From positions 1 through 35,522 of the forward strand of contig CALKHV010000032.1 in the NCBI GenBank assembly GCA_937988865.1: a DNA stretch of 35,522 nt. The letters run 5' to 3'. A program made the translations under genes and the position numbers. The notes beneath the pieces were generated by a model. The model had not been told where the DNA came from. It did not search any database and was given only the letters and a program-made list of their open reading frames with translations. This DNA comes from an uncultured Propionibacteriaceae bacterium (lineage in GTDB: Bacteria > Actinomycetota > Actinomycetes > Propionibacteriales > Propionibacteriaceae). This document shows, in pieces, positions 21,999 through 31,881 of the stretch. The first letter of the stretch is position 1, and every line of letters begins with the position of its first letter.

Positions 21999-22969
21999 GC
22001 CGAGACCTCCTTCTTGCGTCGTCCGGTGGCCCTGCGCGTGCGCAGTCTCGGGTCGTTCAAGTCGTTCATCGACTCGCCCACCAGGGTGATCCCGAGGACG
22101 CTGAGCACGATGGCGAGGCCCGGGAACACGGCCGTCCACCACATGCCCGAGGTGACGTCGGCCATCGAGCGGTTCAGGTCGTAGCCCCACTCGGCGGCGC
22201 TGGTCGGCTCGATGCCGAAGCCGATGAAGCCCAGCCCGGCGAGGGTCAGGATCGCCTCGGACGCGTTGAGCGTGAAGATCAACGGCAGCGTCCGGGTGGC
22301 GTTGCGGAAGATGTGCCGGAACATGATGCGCCAGTGGGGTGCACCGACGACCTTGGCGGCCTCGACGAACGGTTCGGCCTTGAGCCGGATCGTCTCGGCG
22401 CGGATGACGCGGAAGTACTGCGGGATGAACACCACCGTGATGCTGATGGCGGCCGACAGGATGCCGCCCCAGGCACTCGACTGCCCCCCTGAGATGACGA
22501 TCGACATGACGATGGCCAGCAGGAGCGACGGGAAGGCGTAGATGGCGTCGGCGAGCATGACGAGGATGCGGTCGAGCCAGCCCCCGATGTAGCCCGACAC
22601 GAGACCGAGCAGGACGCCGAGGAACAGGGACGCGATGACGGCCGCGATGATGACCGCCACGGCGGTGCGCGTCCCCCAGATGACGCGGGACAGGACGTCG
22701 AAGCCGCTGACGGTCGTACCGAGCAGGTTCCTGGACGACGGGGCCTGCTGGGTCCCGAACGATCCCGCGGCGTCGGCGGTCTGGGCCCACGAGAAGGGGG
22801 CCAGCAACGGGGCGAAGATGGCTGTCACGAGCAGGATTCCGCTGAGCACAAGTCCGGTGATGAGCATGCCTCGCTGGAGGCCGACGGAGCGGCGGACGTC
22901 CGCGACGACCGGCAGTCGCTGCCACCAGGTCTCATCGGGGGTGTGAACGATGACGGGAATGTCGGTCAT
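21995..22969 (-). CDS. Peptide ABC importer permease (DppC/OppC type)
   Basis: A 324-residue inner-membrane subunit. A cytoplasmic N-terminus is followed by a first transmembrane segment (MLITGLVLSGILLVTAIFAPLLAPF), a periplasmic-side loop containing LLGTTVSGFDVLSRVIWGTR, typical of DppC/OppC, then five more membrane segments. The cytoplasmic EAA loop that contacts the ATPase is FVEAAKVVGAPHWRIMFRHI. It pairs with the DppB-type permease, whose stop is one base before this ATG, and its own stop overlaps the ATPase start. Substrate is likely di- or oligopeptides, but nickel or other ligands are possible in this family. Confidence 0.94.
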   Translation of the reverse strand: MTDIPVIVHTPDETWWQRLPVVADVRRSVGLQRGMLITGLVLSGILLVTAIFAPLLAPFSWAQTADAAGSFGTQQAPSSRNLLGTTVSGFDVLSRVIWGTRTAVAVIIAAVIASLFLGVLLGLVSGYIGGWLDRILVMLADAIYAFPSLLLAIVMSIVISGGQSSAWGGILSAAISITVVFIPQYFRVIRAETIRLKAEPFVEAAKVVGAPHWRIMFRHIFRNATRTLPLIFTLNASEAILTLAGLGFIGFGIEPTSAAEWGYDLNRSMADVTSGMWWTAVFPGLAIVLSVLGITLVGESMNDLNDPRLRTRRATGRRKKEVSA

Positions 22970-22970
22970 G

Positions 22971-24077
22971 TCAGTACCTCACTCGCGGGTCGATGAGGGC
23001 GGCCACCACGTCGACGACGAAGTTGCTGACCGCGACGATCACGGCGAGCATCATCACGATGCCCTGCACGGCAACGTAGTCACGACTCGACATGTACTGG
23101 GCGAGCATGAACCCGAGCCCCTTCCACTCGAAGGTGGTCTCGGTGAGCACGGCCCCGCCGAGCATCATCGCGATCTGCATGCCCATGACAGTGATCACCG
23201 GGATCAGGGCCGGACGCAGCGCGTGCTTGCGCACCAACCTCGTCTCGGCCACGCCTCGACTGCGCGCCGACTCGATGTACTGCTGCTCGAGCGTCCCGAT
23301 GAGGTTCGTGCGGACGAGGCGCAGGAAGATACCGCCCGTCAGCAGGCCGAGCGCGACGGCGGGGAGCACGGCGTGCGACACGACGTCGAGGATCAGCTCG
23401 ACATCACCCAGACGGATCGCGTCGAGCAGGTAGAAAGGTGACGGGTTCGCGATGGTGCCCATCTTCACCTCGCCCGCGGTTGAGATCCGGCCGGCGACCG
23501 GGAGCCAGCCCAGAGTGACCGAGAAGATGAGCTTGAGAAGGAGGCCGATGAAGAAGACGGGCGTGGCGTACCCGAGGATGGCGAGGACCCGCAACACGGC
23601 GTCCTGCCACTTGTCGCGACGATAGGCCGCGAGCATCCCCAGGGGGATGCCCAGGCTCAGCGCGACGAGGATGGCGTAGCCGACGAGTTCGGCGGTGGCC
23701 GATCCGTAAGTGGTCAGGACGGTCAGCACGGGGCGGTTGTCGCTGAAGGTGGTGCCGAAGTCACCGGTGAGGACGTTGCCCAGGTACTCCAGGTACTGCA
23801 CGATGATCGGACGGTCGTAGCCCGCCTCGTGGACGCGTTGGGCGAGTTGGTCGGGTGTGAGGCGTCCGCCCAGGGCGGCGGTGATCGGATCACCGGTGAT
23901 GCGCATGAGAAAGAAGACGACGGTCATCAGGATGAGGATCGTCGGAAAGATCAGCAGGAACCGCGTGAGGAGGTAGCGTCCGAGACCGCCCTTGCGCCGT
24001 CTCGACTGCACCTCGACCGGGACGCTCGGCTGTGCGTCCCTGGTCACGACCTGCGTGGCTTCGCCGACGTCGTTCAT
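22971..24077 (-). CDS. Peptide ABC importer permease (DppB/OppB type)
   Basis: A 368-residue inner-membrane subunit. An Arg/Lys-rich N-terminus (QSRRRKGGLG) precedes YLLTRFLLIFPTILILMTVVFFLMR, the usual first membrane segment of DppB proteins, then the conserved GDPITAALGG and LTGDFGTTFS segments. The EAA-type loop is YIESARSRGVAETRLVRKHALRPALIPV. I chose ATG 24077 because AAGGT lies a few bases upstream and the DppB pattern begins soon after; the frame stays open for 52 more codons through the intergenic stem-loop. The gene follows the lipoprotein gene after 97 bp that hold a strong hairpin. Confidence 0.93.
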   Translation of the reverse strand: MNDVGEATQVVTRDAQPSVPVEVQSRRRKGGLGRYLLTRFLLIFPTILILMTVVFFLMRITGDPITAALGGRLTPDQLAQRVHEAGYDRPIIVQYLEYLGNVLTGDFGTTFSDNRPVLTVLTTYGSATAELVGYAILVALSLGIPLGMLAAYRRDKWQDAVLRVLAILGYATPVFFIGLLLKLIFSVTLGWLPVAGRISTAGEVKMGTIANPSPFYLLDAIRLGDVELILDVVSHAVLPAVALGLLTGGIFLRLVRTNLIGTLEQQYIESARSRGVAETRLVRKHALRPALIPVITVMGMQIAMMLGGAVLTETTFEWKGLGFMLAQYMSSRDYVAVQGIVMMLAVIVAVSNFVVDVVAALIDPRVRY

Positions 24078-24107
24078 CTGACCTTCTCGCCTGGATGTTC
24101 GTGAATC

Positions 24108-24142
24108 GCAGGACCGGCCGTCTGGATCGACGGCCGGCCTGC
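24108..24142 (-). promoter_or_regulatory. Strong stem-loop between lipoprotein and permease genes
   Basis: On the transcript, GCAGG plus CCGGCCGTC pairs with GACGGCCGG and CCTGC around a 6-base loop: 14 pairs with one bulged base. There is no U run after it, so it is unlikely to be a full terminator. In binding-protein operons such stems protect the 3' end of the lipoprotein mRNA or partly stop transcription, giving more binding protein than permease. Confidence 0.6.
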
Positions 24143-24174
24143 GACGGGTGATTCGACTACGTGAGGATCGTGCG

Positions 24175-25791
24175 CTACTTGCTGATCGTGCCCAGTCGCA
24201 CCTTGAACGACGCGTCGAGTGTCTCGGAGACACCCTTCACGTCCTTGCCCGCCACGGCGAGCTGCTTGCCCTGCTGCATCGGCAGCGTCGGGAGCTCGTC
24301 CGCGACGATGTCCTGGATCTTGGTCAGGATCTCGAGACGCTTGGCCGCGTCACCCTCGGTGGCTTCGGCCGAGATCAGGGATTGAACCTCTGCGTTGTCG
24401 TAGTGGTTCACAAGGAAGTTGTCCTTGGTGAAGAACGGCGCAAGGTAGTTGTCAGGGTCGGAGTAGTCGGGGAACCAACCCAGCTGGTAGATGCCATAGG
24501 CATCTGCGGAACGCTGCTTGGAGTACTGCACCCACTCGGTCGACTGCAGGTCGACGGTGAAGAGTCCGCCATTCTCGATCTGGGTCTTGAGAGCGGCATA
24601 CTCATCGCCCGAGGAGGGACCGTAGTGGTCGGGGTTGTACTGCAGCTTCAGCGTGACCGGGGTGGTGACCCCGGCGGCCTCAAGGACAGCCTTCGCCTTG
24701 TCGAGGCTGGGCTTGCCGTTGCCGTCGCCGTAGAGGGTCTTGAGCTGGGTGCCGGCCGACACCTGGCCGTCGGGAACGACGCTGTACAGCGGGCTGTAGG
24801 TGCTCTTGAACACCGAGGTCGAGATGGCGTCACGGTCGATCAGATTGGCGATCGCCTGGCGGACAGCCTTGGCCTTGGCCGCGTCCTTCTCGGCCGTCTT
24901 GGCGCCGAAGGGCATGACGTCCATGTTGAACACGAGGTAGCGGATCTCCCCACCGGGGCCTTCGTGAACCGTGACCTTGTCGTTCTTGGCGAGCGACTCG
25001 ATGTCGGTCGCCGACAAGCTGCGGAGCGCGACGTCGATGTTGCCCTGTTCGACGTCCAGCTTCATGTTGTTGGCGTCGGCGTAGTACTTCACGTTGACGC
25101 CCGCAGTGGCGGGCTTGCCGAGCAGGCCCTGGTAGCCGTCGAAGGCCTTGTAGCTCACGAGCGTGTTCAGGGAGTAGCTCGTGATGTCGTACGGCCCCGC
25201 GAAGGGGTGCGCCGCAACGATCGCGTCATCGGCCATCTTCGCGTCCGCCGGAAAGGTCTCTTCGTCCACGATCGGGCCGGCGGGGCTGGTGAGGATCTGG
25301 GGCCAGATCTGGTCGTTGGCGTTCTTCAGGGTGAACACGATGGTGGTCGCGTCCGGTGCAGCTGTCGAGACGAGGTTGTAGAGCAGGGACGCAGGACCGT
25401 TGGGGTCCTTGATCGCGACCATGCGGTCGAAGCTGAACTTGACGTCAGAGCTGGTCAGGTCGTGGCCGTTGACGAACTTGAGGCCGCTCTTCAGCTTGAC
25501 GGTGTACTCGGTGGGCGTCGTGAACGACGCGGACTCGGCGATGTCCGACTCGGGCGTGGTGTCGGCGGCGCCCGGCTTGCTGTTCAGCAGGAAGGGATAC
25601 ACCTGGTTCATCACGAAGAATGAGCCGTTGTCGTAGCTGCCGGCCGGGTCGATGGACGTGACCTTGTCGGTGGTTCCGACGGTCAGTCCGGCAGCGGCGT
25701 CGTTGGAGTCTTCCTTGGTCTGGGCGCAGCCGGCGACCAGGAGGAAGGCGGCACCGACCACGAGGGCTCGGCGCAGCGTGGGGTGGGTCAT
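24175..25791 (-). CDS. Peptide-binding lipoprotein, ABC importer solute-binding protein family 5
   Basis: A 538-residue extracytoplasmic binding protein. A signal peptide with RRALVVGAAFLLVAGC ends in a lipobox, with Cys22 the likely lipidation site. The mature part shows family-5 features: SIDPAGSYDNGSFFVMNQVYPFLL, YTVKLKSGLKFVNGHDLTSSDVKFSFDR near the first lobe, and a second lobe with LGWFPDYSDPDNYLAPFF. Family 5 binds peptides, nickel or similar ligands. ATG 25791 has AAGGA four bases upstream; the frame opens 13 codons earlier without a site. It is the first gene of the importer operon. Its leader contains a hairpin (25813-25844). Confidence 0.94.
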   Translation of the reverse strand: MTHPTLRRALVVGAAFLLVAGCAQTKEDSNDAAAGLTVGTTDKVTSIDPAGSYDNGSFFVMNQVYPFLLNSKPGAADTTPESDIAESASFTTPTEYTVKLKSGLKFVNGHDLTSSDVKFSFDRMVAIKDPNGPASLLYNLVSTAAPDATTIVFTLKNANDQIWPQILTSPAGPIVDEETFPADAKMADDAIVAAHPFAGPYDITSYSLNTLVSYKAFDGYQGLLGKPATAGVNVKYYADANNMKLDVEQGNIDVALRSLSATDIESLAKNDKVTVHEGPGGEIRYLVFNMDVMPFGAKTAEKDAAKAKAVRQAIANLIDRDAISTSVFKSTYSPLYSVVPDGQVSAGTQLKTLYGDGNGKPSLDKAKAVLEAAGVTTPVTLKLQYNPDHYGPSSGDEYAALKTQIENGGLFTVDLQSTEWVQYSKQRSADAYGIYQLGWFPDYSDPDNYLAPFFTKDNFLVNHYDNAEVQSLISAEATEGDAAKRLEILTKIQDIVADELPTLPMQQGKQLAVAGKDVKGVSETLDASFKVRLGTISK

Positions 25792-25812
25792 GAATCCTTC
25801 TTTCACTCGGGA

Positions 25813-25844
25813 CACGGGGGGCGGCGTCAACCGAGACGCCCGTG
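25813..25844 (-). promoter_or_regulatory. Hairpin in the leader of the lipoprotein gene
   Basis: GGCGTC-N6-GACGCC (25823-25840) is a perfect six-pair stem that can extend by CACG/CGTG with a bulge. It lies about 25-50 bases upstream of the lipoprotein Shine-Dalgarno. It may affect mRNA stability or translation, or be chance in GC-rich DNA. I see no known riboswitch. The rest of 25792-25941 holds no gene. Confidence 0.3.
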
Positions 25845-25941
25845 CCGGGCATGGTGCTGAGAGTTTTTCACCTGGCGCTGGTCGGCGACGCGGCGTCCAC
25901 GCCCTCGACCAAAACGTGATGAACCCGTAACCGGCGTGGCG

Positions 25942-27624
<1,683 letters not shown>

Positions 27625-27682
27625 GTGGGTGTGCCCTTCGACAGGGGGAGGGCCGACCCGTGCGGTCAGCCGTGCGCCAACG

Positions 27683-27688
27683 ATTATG
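27683..27688 (-). promoter_or_regulatory. -10 box for ettA
   Basis: CATAAT on the minus strand predicts a start near 27676 and a leader of about 50 bases carrying the GAAGG site. The -35 region is GC-rich and not recognisable. Confidence 0.4.
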
Positions 27689-27726
27689 CCAGCCGACGCG
27701 TGACCCTCCCCCACCGTCGGGACGCC

Positions 27727-28161
27727 TCAGGCCGACTGGTCGTCGACGGAGTCGTCCTCGTTCTCCAGGCCCGTCCAGTCGGTGGGCTCCTCGGGTGGCT
27801 CGGAACGCAACCGCTCGTTGCGGGTGAACGCCGTCGTGCCCCGGGCCATGTCGTGCCCGACGGACGTCGCCTCGAGCACCATCCGTTCGTGGCGCTGACC
27901 CGAGGCGTCCATCCACGAACTCGTTCGCAGCCGTCCGGTGATGATCACCGGGTCGCCCTTGGAGCAGCTGCTCGCGACGTTCTCGGCGAGCCGGTTGGTG
28001 CACTTGACGGCCGTCCACGAGGTCTCGGCGTCGCCCCAATCGCCCTTGCGGAAGATGCGCGGCGTCGTGGCGACGCGGAACCGGGCGAAGGCCCAGCTCT
28101 CGCCGCTGGTGTACTCGATGTTCGTCCCGATGTTGCCCGTGAGGGTCAAGAGGGCTTCCAT
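27727..28161 (-). CDS. Single-stranded DNA-binding protein paralogue (SsbB-like)
   Basis: A 144-residue protein with one OB fold: LTLTGNIGTNIEYTSGESWAFARFRVATT, then WTAVKCTNRLAENVASSCSKGDPVIITGRLRTSSW, the usual SSB order. The C-terminus ends EDDSVDDQSA and lacks the hydrophobic tip (DDIPF type) that recruits repair and replication partners, so it looks like the short second SSB of actinobacteria rather than the main replicative one. Two ATGs are possible. The second, 28161, has GGAAGGA about six bases upstream, whereas the first (28167) abuts that site, so I use 28161. It is 111 bp downstream of the GTPase gene. Confidence 0.88.
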   Translation of the reverse strand: MEALLTLTGNIGTNIEYTSGESWAFARFRVATTPRIFRKGDWGDAETSWTAVKCTNRLAENVASSCSKGDPVIITGRLRTSSWMDASGQRHERMVLEATSVGHDMARGTTAFTRNERLRSEPPEEPTDWTGLENEDDSVDDQSA

Positions 28162-28234
28162 TTCCATTCCTTCCAGTGGGTGTCACTGGGAGTGTGGGAA
28201 TCCGCGCCGAAGATCTGTCACACCGACGCACATC

Positions 28235-28271
28235 TGTGGACGACGGCGCCCCGAGTCCCGCCTGTGGAGAA
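28235..28271 (-). promoter_or_regulatory. Two DnaA-box-like 9-mers upstream of the ssb paralogue
   Basis: On the minus strand, TTCTCCACA (28263-28271) and TCGTCCACA (28235-28243) each differ by one base from TTGTCCACA/TTATCCACA. They share orientation and are 28 bp apart. Single mismatches to a 9-mer are fairly common, so binding is not shown. Confidence 0.25.
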
Positions 28272-28272
28272 C

Positions 28273-29892
28273 TCAGCGGGCCCGGGCGATCGCGGCCCTG
28301 GCGTCGTCATAGCGGCTCAACTCGCTGTTGACCGGCTGGGCGATCTGGCTCTGGGCCACGCGTCCGATCGACTTCTCGAGCACGTTCCTGGCACGCGCCG
28401 CCTTGCCCTGCGCTGCAACCTCGACGAAGATCCGGCTCAACAGGGCGAGCAGGATGCCCGCGAGGGTGCCTCCGATGGCCAGCAGGGACGGCAGGGGGAT
28501 GTCGCGCCAGGGCGCCACCCGAGGCAGCGGCGGCATCTGGAAGTACGCGAGGGCGAAGTCCACAGCCAGCCACCCCAGACCGGTCACCACGCCGGCGATG
28601 AGCAGCCACTGCAGCACAGTGATGACCTTCCACCACCCCTGGCCGCGATCCATCGCGAGGTCGGTGGTGGCGATCGCCCGGTCGAGTTGATCGGGCAGCG
28701 TCGATTCGCCCTGCCTCGAAGCGGTGCGAACAGCGTCAGCCCACCCACGCGGCAGACCCGCCGCTGCCTCGTCGGCCACGGCGCGGACGGCCGAGTCGAC
28801 CCGCGCCCGCTGGACGCCGTTGGTGGTCGGCAGGCTGGTTCGCTGGACGCGTCCGGGTTCGATGACCTTCTTGCGCGTGGCCGTCAGGCGGTCGAGGTGG
28901 AGTCGCCGAAGCGGGTCCGGCCTGAAGCGTGCGATCCACGACAGGGCGGGCCACCCGGTGGCCAGCGTCCCCCGCCTGCGCATCGCCTTGAGGACTGCCT
29001 CGGTGACCACGGGGACTCCCGCGGCTTCACCCAGAGTCTTGTTGAGGTGACGGATCCGGGCACCGTCGATCTCGTTGGTCTTCGCGTCCCCGATCTCGGC
29101 TCGCAGGGCCGCGGCGATCTGGTCGACATCGGCCTCCAGCCGCCGCGCAGCCATGGCCTTGTCCTTGATCGACCGTGCGAGGCGTGCCCGCAGTTCGGGG
29201 ACGCCGGCCCCCGTCAGCGCCGACATCGCAAGGAGGTGGGCCTTCTGCAGGCCCTCGGAATCCAGGAGCTTGCGCAGGTCTTTCAGGCAGCGGTCGAGTT
29301 CGTCTGGGGCGAGGCGATCGGACTGGTTGAGGACGATCAGCATGACCTCGGCGTGCGCGGCCATGGGTTTGAGGTAGCGATCATGGAGCGCGGCGTCCGC
29401 GTACTTCTGCGGGTCGAGCACCCACACGAACATGTCGACGAGCTTGACGAGCCGGTCGACCTCCATGCGGTGGGACGCCTCGGTGGAGTCGTGGTCGGGC
29501 AGGTCGAGCAGCACGAGCCCGTTGAGATCAGACGTCCCACCGGTCACGAGATGACGACGAGGCACCTCGAGCCAGTCGAGCAGGTCGTTGGGCACCTCGT
29601 GCCCCCAGAATGCTGCCATCGCCTTGCTCGTCGTTGGACGCCTCACTCCGGGCTCAGCAAGCTTGGTGCCCGAGACGGCGTTGAACAGGGACGACTTGCC
29701 GGATCCGGTGGCGCCGGCGAGGGCGATGACCGTGATGTCTCCCGAGAAGGCGAGGCGGCGATCCGTCTGGTTGACGATGCGACGAGCTTCGGCCACCACG
29801 TCGTCGTCACTGCGTCCGGACGCGAGGTCGGCCGCGTCGGAGAGTGCACGCACCTTGTCGGCCACATTGGGACGCGTCGTGAAGATCGGCAT
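28273..29892 (-). CDS. YfjP-like / dynamin-like membrane GTPase, second of pair
   Basis: A 539-residue large GTPase. The G domain is intact: G1 GATGSGKS (60-67), G3 DLPD and G4 NQSD. A helical middle follows, then two membrane segments near the C-terminus (VITVLQWLLIAGVVTGLGWLAVDFALAYF and LLAIGGTLAGILLALLSRIF) and a short basic helical tail. This is the layout of actinobacterial membrane-anchored GTPases related to bacterial dynamins. It overlaps the upstream GTPase by one base (TGATG), so the two are made together and likely act as a heteromer. Probable role: membrane remodelling or protection. Confidence 0.87.
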   Translation of the reverse strand: MPIFTTRPNVADKVRALSDAADLASGRSDDDVVAEARRIVNQTDRRLAFSGDITVIALAGATGSGKSSLFNAVSGTKLAEPGVRRPTTSKAMAAFWGHEVPNDLLDWLEVPRRHLVTGGTSDLNGLVLLDLPDHDSTEASHRMEVDRLVKLVDMFVWVLDPQKYADAALHDRYLKPMAAHAEVMLIVLNQSDRLAPDELDRCLKDLRKLLDSEGLQKAHLLAMSALTGAGVPELRARLARSIKDKAMAARRLEADVDQIAAALRAEIGDAKTNEIDGARIRHLNKTLGEAAGVPVVTEAVLKAMRRRGTLATGWPALSWIARFRPDPLRRLHLDRLTATRKKVIEPGRVQRTSLPTTNGVQRARVDSAVRAVADEAAAGLPRGWADAVRTASRQGESTLPDQLDRAIATTDLAMDRGQGWWKVITVLQWLLIAGVVTGLGWLAVDFALAYFQMPPLPRVAPWRDIPLPSLLAIGGTLAGILLALLSRIFVEVAAQGKAARARNVLEKSIGRVAQSQIAQPVNSELSRYDDARAAIARAR

Positions 29893-31787
29893 CAGCGGTT
29901 CCTCTCATCCACGATCTCGGCCTCCACGACCTCGGCGCTGGTGACGTCACCGACCTGGTTGAACTGCACGCTCGAATAGCCGGCCGACCTTGACGCGTCG
30001 CCCTGCCCGATCGCCCGCGTCCCGGGGGCCTCGATCGACCGGGTCGGCCCCGCGCCGATGGCGGCCGCCTCGGACTGCGGAGGAAGCTCGTAGCCCCCTT
30101 CACGCGCACCCATCACACCCCTGGCCGCCTCGCGGATCCGGATCGCCTGAGCAGTATCGGTCTGCATCGACTCGAGGGCCGCGTCGAAGCGGACAAGCTC
30201 ACCCGCCATGAGCGCCTGCACGCGGGCGTCCAACTGGGCCTTGGCCTGCTCGGCCAGCTTGCGAACGGCACCGTCCCCGAAGACCGCTTCGAGGAGTCGC
30301 TGTGCCACCACCGTCGTGCCACCCGCGATGCCCACCTCGGCTCCCGTGATGCCACCCGTGTGGGCGAACACCACGATCATGAGGGCGGCCGAGACACCGT
30401 TGACGCCGAGGGCCATGAAACGGGCCCTGGATCGTTTGTCCATGCCCTCCCCGGCCACGAGTTCCATCACGTCGCCCTGCCACTCGCGAATCGCGCGTCC
30501 GACCTCGGTCGGGAACCGATCGGACGCACGAGACAGGTCTCCTGCATGGCGGTCGAGCAGGGCGCGTCCCGCCGGGGTCGCGCGCCAGGCCGCCTCTGCG
30601 CGCTCGGCCGCCGCCTCCCCCTCCTCGCGCACGAGTGCCTCGAGGCCCGACTCCACGGCGACCTTCACGTGGTCGGCCTCGGGCGGCGCACCCTTGATGG
30701 CGCTCCACACCCGGTCCCGCAGCCAGGAGATCTTCTCCTCCATGGCGCGCATGAACTCGCCGGTGCCGACGAAGTCGTGCCAGCGGGCGAGCACCTCGCC
30801 CCGAAGGAGCGTCCCGTCTGCCGACTGCACCGCGATGGAACGCACGGCCTCGGCGTAGCTCTTCGCGGCGTCGTCGCGCAGGGCCTCGAGCGCTGCTGCC
30901 TGCTCATCAACAGCGACAGCAACTGCGGGGGCGCGAGCGGTGAGGGCAGCCACGGCACCGTCGAGGGTCTGCATCACCACGGCCTGACGGGTCGTGGCGT
31001 CGGACGCGAGCGTTGCGAGCCACGTCCGCATGGGCGAGACCGCGGCGTCCGGAAGGAGGCCTTCGGCATCAGTGACGGTCTCGGGGACGGCGAACAACGG
31101 CGAGTCGGCCAGGCCACGTTCGCTCATCATCTGGCCGAGGTGCGGGGGCACGTCGGTCATCGCGGCCGGGGGCACGCGATTGAGCACCACGGCGACGGCA
31201 GCGCGCCGGTCGACGGCCGCCTTGAGGAAGTCCCAGGGGACGGCGTCGGCGTAACGGGCGGCCGATGTCACGAACAACCAGAGGTCCGCCGCCTGCAGCA
31301 GGGTGGCCGCGAGGCGGCGATTGTTGTCGTTGACCGAGTCGATGTCGGGTGCGTCCAGGATCGCGAGCCCCTTGGGGAGCGTGGGTTCCTCGACGATCTG
31401 CAGGGAGTGTGAGTCCTGGGAAGAGACCCGGGACCGGACGAGGCCTGGAAGGATGCGGTCGTTGTCGAACCACCGGACGTCGTCGGGATGCACGATCAGC
31501 ACAGGAGACTTCGTGGTCGGACGGATCACTCCCGGGGTGGTGACGACGCGTCCGATGAGGGAGTTCACGAGGGTCGACTTGCCGGCGCCGGTCGACCCGC
31601 CGACCACCGCGAGCAGGGGGGCATCGATGGTCGCGAGCCGCGGGAGGATGTAGTCGTCGAGTTGGGCGCGCATGTCACGCGCGGACGTCATCTGCTCGGC
31701 AGCCCCGGGGAGGGGCAGCGGCAGACGGACGGGGGCCAGCGACTCACGCAGCTCGATCAGTGCCTGTGCCAGTCTCGTGGCGCTCAC
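29892..31787 (-). CDS. Dynamin-like GTPase, first of pair
   Basis: A 631-residue large GTPase. G1 is GSTGAGKS (64-71), G3 is LDAPD, but the G4 position reads VVLNRVPP instead of an N/TKxD motif, so guanine specificity may be relaxed. Long helical regions follow, then a hydrophobic stretch (FMALGVNGVSAALMIVVFAHTGGITGAEVGIAGGTTVV) that could insert in the membrane, and a charged tail ending EVVEAEIVDERNR. I chose GTG 31787 because AGAGGA lies six bases upstream; the frame extends 68 codons further but is not protein-like there. The stop overlaps the start of the partner GTPase. 94 bp separate it from the PrsW gene upstream. Confidence 0.85.
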   Translation of the reverse strand: MSATRLAQALIELRESLAPVRLPLPLPGAAEQMTSARDMRAQLDDYILPRLATIDAPLLAVVGGSTGAGKSTLVNSLIGRVVTTPGVIRPTTKSPVLIVHPDDVRWFDNDRILPGLVRSRVSSQDSHSLQIVEEPTLPKGLAILDAPDIDSVNDNNRRLAATLLQAADLWLFVTSAARYADAVPWDFLKAAVDRRAAVAVVLNRVPPAAMTDVPPHLGQMMSERGLADSPLFAVPETVTDAEGLLPDAAVSPMRTWLATLASDATTRQAVVMQTLDGAVAALTARAPAVAVAVDEQAAALEALRDDAAKSYAEAVRSIAVQSADGTLLRGEVLARWHDFVGTGEFMRAMEEKISWLRDRVWSAIKGAPPEADHVKVAVESGLEALVREEGEAAAERAEAAWRATPAGRALLDRHAGDLSRASDRFPTEVGRAIREWQGDVMELVAGEGMDKRSRARFMALGVNGVSAALMIVVFAHTGGITGAEVGIAGGTTVVAQRLLEAVFGDGAVRKLAEQAKAQLDARVQALMAGELVRFDAALESMQTDTAQAIRIREAARGVMGAREGGYELPPQSEAAAIGAGPTRSIEAPGTRAIGQGDASRSAGYSSVQFNQVGDVTSAEVVEAEIVDERNR

Positions 31788-31881
31788 CGTGTGTCCTCTC
31801 GTCAGGCCGGGCGGCTGGCCGCAACTTCTGTGGACCACTCTGGCACCCGGCGGACGCGCGCGTCCGCCACTCGACGCAGCT

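Noticed and set aside
21999..22925. N-terminal extension of the double ATPase frame over the permease gene
   Set aside because: The translation is low-complexity and Arg-rich; the ATG at 21998 has a perfect Shine-Dalgarno and an ATGA overlap.
25840..25941. TPP-riboswitch-like words on the plus strand (GGTGCTGAGAG, then GTAACCGGCG)
   Set aside because: The pairing elements between the words are missing and no plus-strand gene follows; chance resemblance.
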